64,000 nt of DNA from Flaccisagitta enflata (lineage: Eukaryota; Chaetognatha; Sagittoidea; Aphragmophora), in assembly GCA_965153355.1 (NCBI GenBank), contig OZ231128.1, positions 1,550,001 through 1,614,000 of the forward strand, written 5' to 3'. Every line of letters begins with the position of its first letter. Position 1 is the first letter of the stretch. A program made the translations under genes and the position numbers. The notes under the pieces were generated by a model that was given only the letters and a program-made list of their open reading frames with translations, searched no databases and had not been told where the DNA came from. Below, piece by piece: positions 61,300 to 64,000 of this stretch.

Positions 61300-63060
61300 A
61301 TAGGGGAACGACGTATCAAAACTCCTAGTATGCAGCAGTTTCAAAACGTCAAAAAAACCATTTATGCATACAACAACGTCCTTTTGTGGTTGTAATCTGG
61401 GGTTTCAAAACGCAGGCATAGTTGCCGTTTTGAAACCGCGTTTTTTGGGAGTATCAAAACTGCAAAAAAAGGGCTTTTGAGAACATGACTAAAATAACAT
61501 TTCTTTCTCACTTCTAGCCAGTTTTTTTTTTTTTCGTTTTAAAACTGAAGAAATGAGCTTTTTCAAACAGTGGCAGTGGCAGTAAAATCATAAAAAATGA
61601 ATCCGCCGTTCCCATAAGAAATTTTTTTGCAGTTTTGTTACTGTAAAAAAGTTGCTTGTAAAAACGTTTCATAAATTCAATTTTTTTCAGTTTCAAAACT
61701 TCAATTCTTTGCAGTTACAAAACTAAAAAAAGTAAGCTTTTTGTGTTTTGTGTTACTGTAAAAAGTAAGCTTTTTGTGTTTTGTCCTTCAAAATTTGGAA
61801 TTTGGAATTTGGGCCTCACCTCTGGGATTTGGGCCTTGAGGCTGAGATAAAAGCAGCAAGGCTGGGATATGGGCCTTGACGTTGGGGGAAAGGGAGATAC
61901 GAAGGAGAAGAAGGAGGAGGAGAAAATTCCCTATATGTATGAAAGCATAGGTCATCGACCCCTTTGAGGCCGCTGTCCAAAAGGATGTCTTTCAGATTCA
62001 GTTTTTTGGAAAGCCAAGAGTGACGCGCATATTAGCCAGTCAGTGAGGGCTAACGGGGACCTCTTCCATTGATTTCAGTTTGGGTAAAGTCAGGGAAATT
62101 GTTCCACCTAGCATATAACCATGTGTCAATTTTTAGACGCATTTTTTCTTAGTTTCAATACTTCAATTTCTTGCGTTTTCAAGACGGTAAAAAAGGTGAT
62201 AAGATTACAAAGATACAGGGTGATTTTTTTCAAGTGGGGGAAAGTATTAAGGCATCAAATTTTAGTTATGACATTTCAGGATAAACCAAAATTAGTTTAT
62301 AGTTGCAAACCACTTGACATTTACTTTTCAAGAAAGAAAAAATATTTTTGACAAATTTTGTTAATATTTTTATCAAACCCAGAATTTCAGGAAAATCAAT
62401 GTTTTTTTATGAAATTGCTTATATGGAAGAAGCTGAAATTACAATTTTTTTGTAAAAAACTGTTTTGAATAAAAACCAGAGTTAAAATATCCAAATTAGT
62501 GATAAAAGTAAACTGACATTCAACTTTTTGACCAAAAAATGTTTTTTTGTGCATAATTCAAAAATTCACTATTGTGAAAAAATGATATGAACTTAATGGA
62601 TTGAAAATGGTCAACTATGCTAAATTGAATTCAAAACTGGTCAAAAATATTTTTTCTTTCTTGAACATCAAATGTCAAATAGTTTGCAAGTATAAATTAA
62701 CTTTGGTTTATCTTCAAATTGCATAATAAAAATTTGATGTCTTGATACTTTCCCCCACTTGAAAAAAATCACCCTGTATATAGATTTTTTCCCTTGCTGG
62801 CTGTAACTTTAGCGCTGTTTTCAAGCGTTTTGAAACGCAAAAATCTCATGGTTTTAAAACTTTAGAATTGCAAAGTTTTGAAACGGCAACTATGCCTCAA
62901 AATTCGTTTCAAAAGTTGCGCATACTTGTGGTTTTGAAACGACAATATAAGATCGTTTTAAAACTGCATAAGGACGCCCGTTTCAAAACGGCTTTTTTAA
63001 GCATTTTTGTGACAAAAATTCATAATTTTTGTTACAATGATCCACTTTTTTGCATTTTTG
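61300..63060. repeat. Inverted-repeat region with TTTCAAAAC motif, carrying a MITE
   Basis: GGCATAGTTGCCGTTTTGAA at about 61417 is inverted at about 62870 (GTTTTGAAACGGCAACTATG). Short GTTTTGAAACG/CGTTTCAAAAC motifs recur across both arms. The centre holds the 62216-62776 MITE and a GGGCCTTGAGGCTG-type unit (61800-61890). Confidence 0.7.
62216..62776. mobile_element. TA-flanked MITE with long inverted termini
   Basis: CAGGGTGATTTTTTTCAAGT, then GGGGGAAAGTAT, inverted at the right end with about 50 bp near-perfect pairing. TA flanks at 62214-62215 and 62777-62778. 561 bp, no transposase. Confidence 0.92.
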
Positions 63061-64000
63061 AAACGATTTTTGGCGGTTTAATACGTTTTAAAGGAACGCC
63101 ACGGAATATCTCGTGCTTTCCTCTAACCAAACCAGTCATTTTCCATCTACCCAGTGTTGTCCCTTTTTGGGCAGCGGTCCCAAAGGGCCGATGTCCTGTA
63201 GGACACTAGACCCTTGCGACGGAGCATTTCCGCCACGATTTCGGTGCGATTTCGACGCACCTCCTAATCGCCACGCGACTTCCGTTTCCGGTTGGCGCTG
63301 AAACCGCGGTTTCCTGTTTCGATTTTTGGATTTTTCAAAAGAATTTTTACTTGTTGCTCCTGATGTAACGTGTCACATATGGAGTGGCGTGAATGGCACT
63401 ACAGTTAGTTTCTATGATCCAACTGCCTTATTGCTAATGTAAAACGCATTTTTTTAATGTGAAAGTCTTACTTTCTCAATAAAATAACAAGATATGATGA
63501 TCAACATTATAGCTCAGCTAGTTTAACTAGCTTCTCTTATAACCCTAAAATGATACAAACATAAAGGAAATGATTTTGTTAAGAAATAACAATTCATCCG
63601 TCATTTAATTGGAATACTATTTTAAAATATCCGTATCAAGAAAGATTTTGCTTGCAATCTACATCATGTTAAACAATGAAAGGATCTTGATTATCATAAG
63701 TCAAACAACTTGTTCCAGGTTAATGTTATTCATAGATTATGTTTCTATATATGACACATGCAGTGTGTACTCGAGTTAGTTCTCTTCAAAGTAACGATTA
63801 AAACATTTCACGATTTTTCATCTGAGCTGGAATCATGACCATTCTTATAGTTAAAGATGAAGCCATTTGATCGTATTGCAAATGCCACATCGCGCTTCAT
63901 TTTTTTGATCATTGCTTTTTGAAAACCACACCCAAATTGGGCTCGATTTTAAGTCACTTTCCCTGTATTCGGCGATTTTGTCTTCAAATCTTTCCATTTT
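63061..64000. other. Right edge of window
   Basis: An R2 left terminus is at 63164-63212 (TTTTTGGGCAGCGGTCCCAA, GATGTCCTGTAGGACAC). The remaining 780 bp are AT-rich with no gene or repeat I can support. Confidence 0.5.

Overview
The window is eukaryotic, most likely from an invertebrate animal. Genes carry GT-AG introns (one is GC-AG). Intergenic DNA is saturated with long (GA)n/(CT)n tracts, minisatellites and small inverted-repeat transposons. I cannot name the species from the sequence.

Region 1 (about 1.9-27.6 kb) is one integrated Polinton/Maverick (adintovirus-like) element with intact reading frames. The + strand carries, in order: an A32/FtsK-type packaging ATPase (2 exons), two small proteins with a Polinton-like sequence pattern, a retroviral-type DDE integrase, a penton/minor capsid protein, a lysine-rich protein, a repeat protein ending in a linker-histone-like winged helix, the double-jelly-roll major capsid protein (9 exons by my reconstruction, 507 codons), and an arginine-rich core-like protein. 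The - strand carries, converging on these: a very divergent protein-primed family-B DNA polymerase, a coiled-coil protein, a parvovirus-NS1-like replication initiator (HUH nuclease plus SF3 helicase; 6 exons, 562 codons), a 1070-residue protein with acidic and Ala/Asp repeats, and a coiled-coil/proline-rich/zinc-finger protein. ATPase, capsid, penton and integrase form the usual Polinton morphogenesis and integration set. What stands out is the replication module: a HUH-SF3 Rep next to a PolB whose catalytic motifs look altered although its frame is open for 1276 codons. I found no adenain-like protease and no terminal inverted repeats by eye.

Region 2 (27.6-31.6 kb) is flank: a 2.2-kb TA-flanked mariner-like element with a second 1.0-kb TA-flanked element nested in it, then a (GTT)n tract.

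Region 3 (31.7-46.4 kb) is a large array of a 41-bp minisatellite (two alternating variants), broken by two copies of a 2.5-kb segment (33.1-35.65 and 37.2-39.75 kb), a third truncated copy, and a TA-flanked MITE.

Region 4 (46.4-64 kb) has no convincing protein gene. It is a patchwork of minisatellites, MITEs (several nested, with visible target-site duplications), and two dispersed families: one starts with a small hairpin whose stem covaries between copies (here R1), the other has conserved inverted termini around copy-specific tandem-repeat cores (here R2). R1 copies also sit inside introns of the Polinton, so host repeats have colonised it after or during residence.
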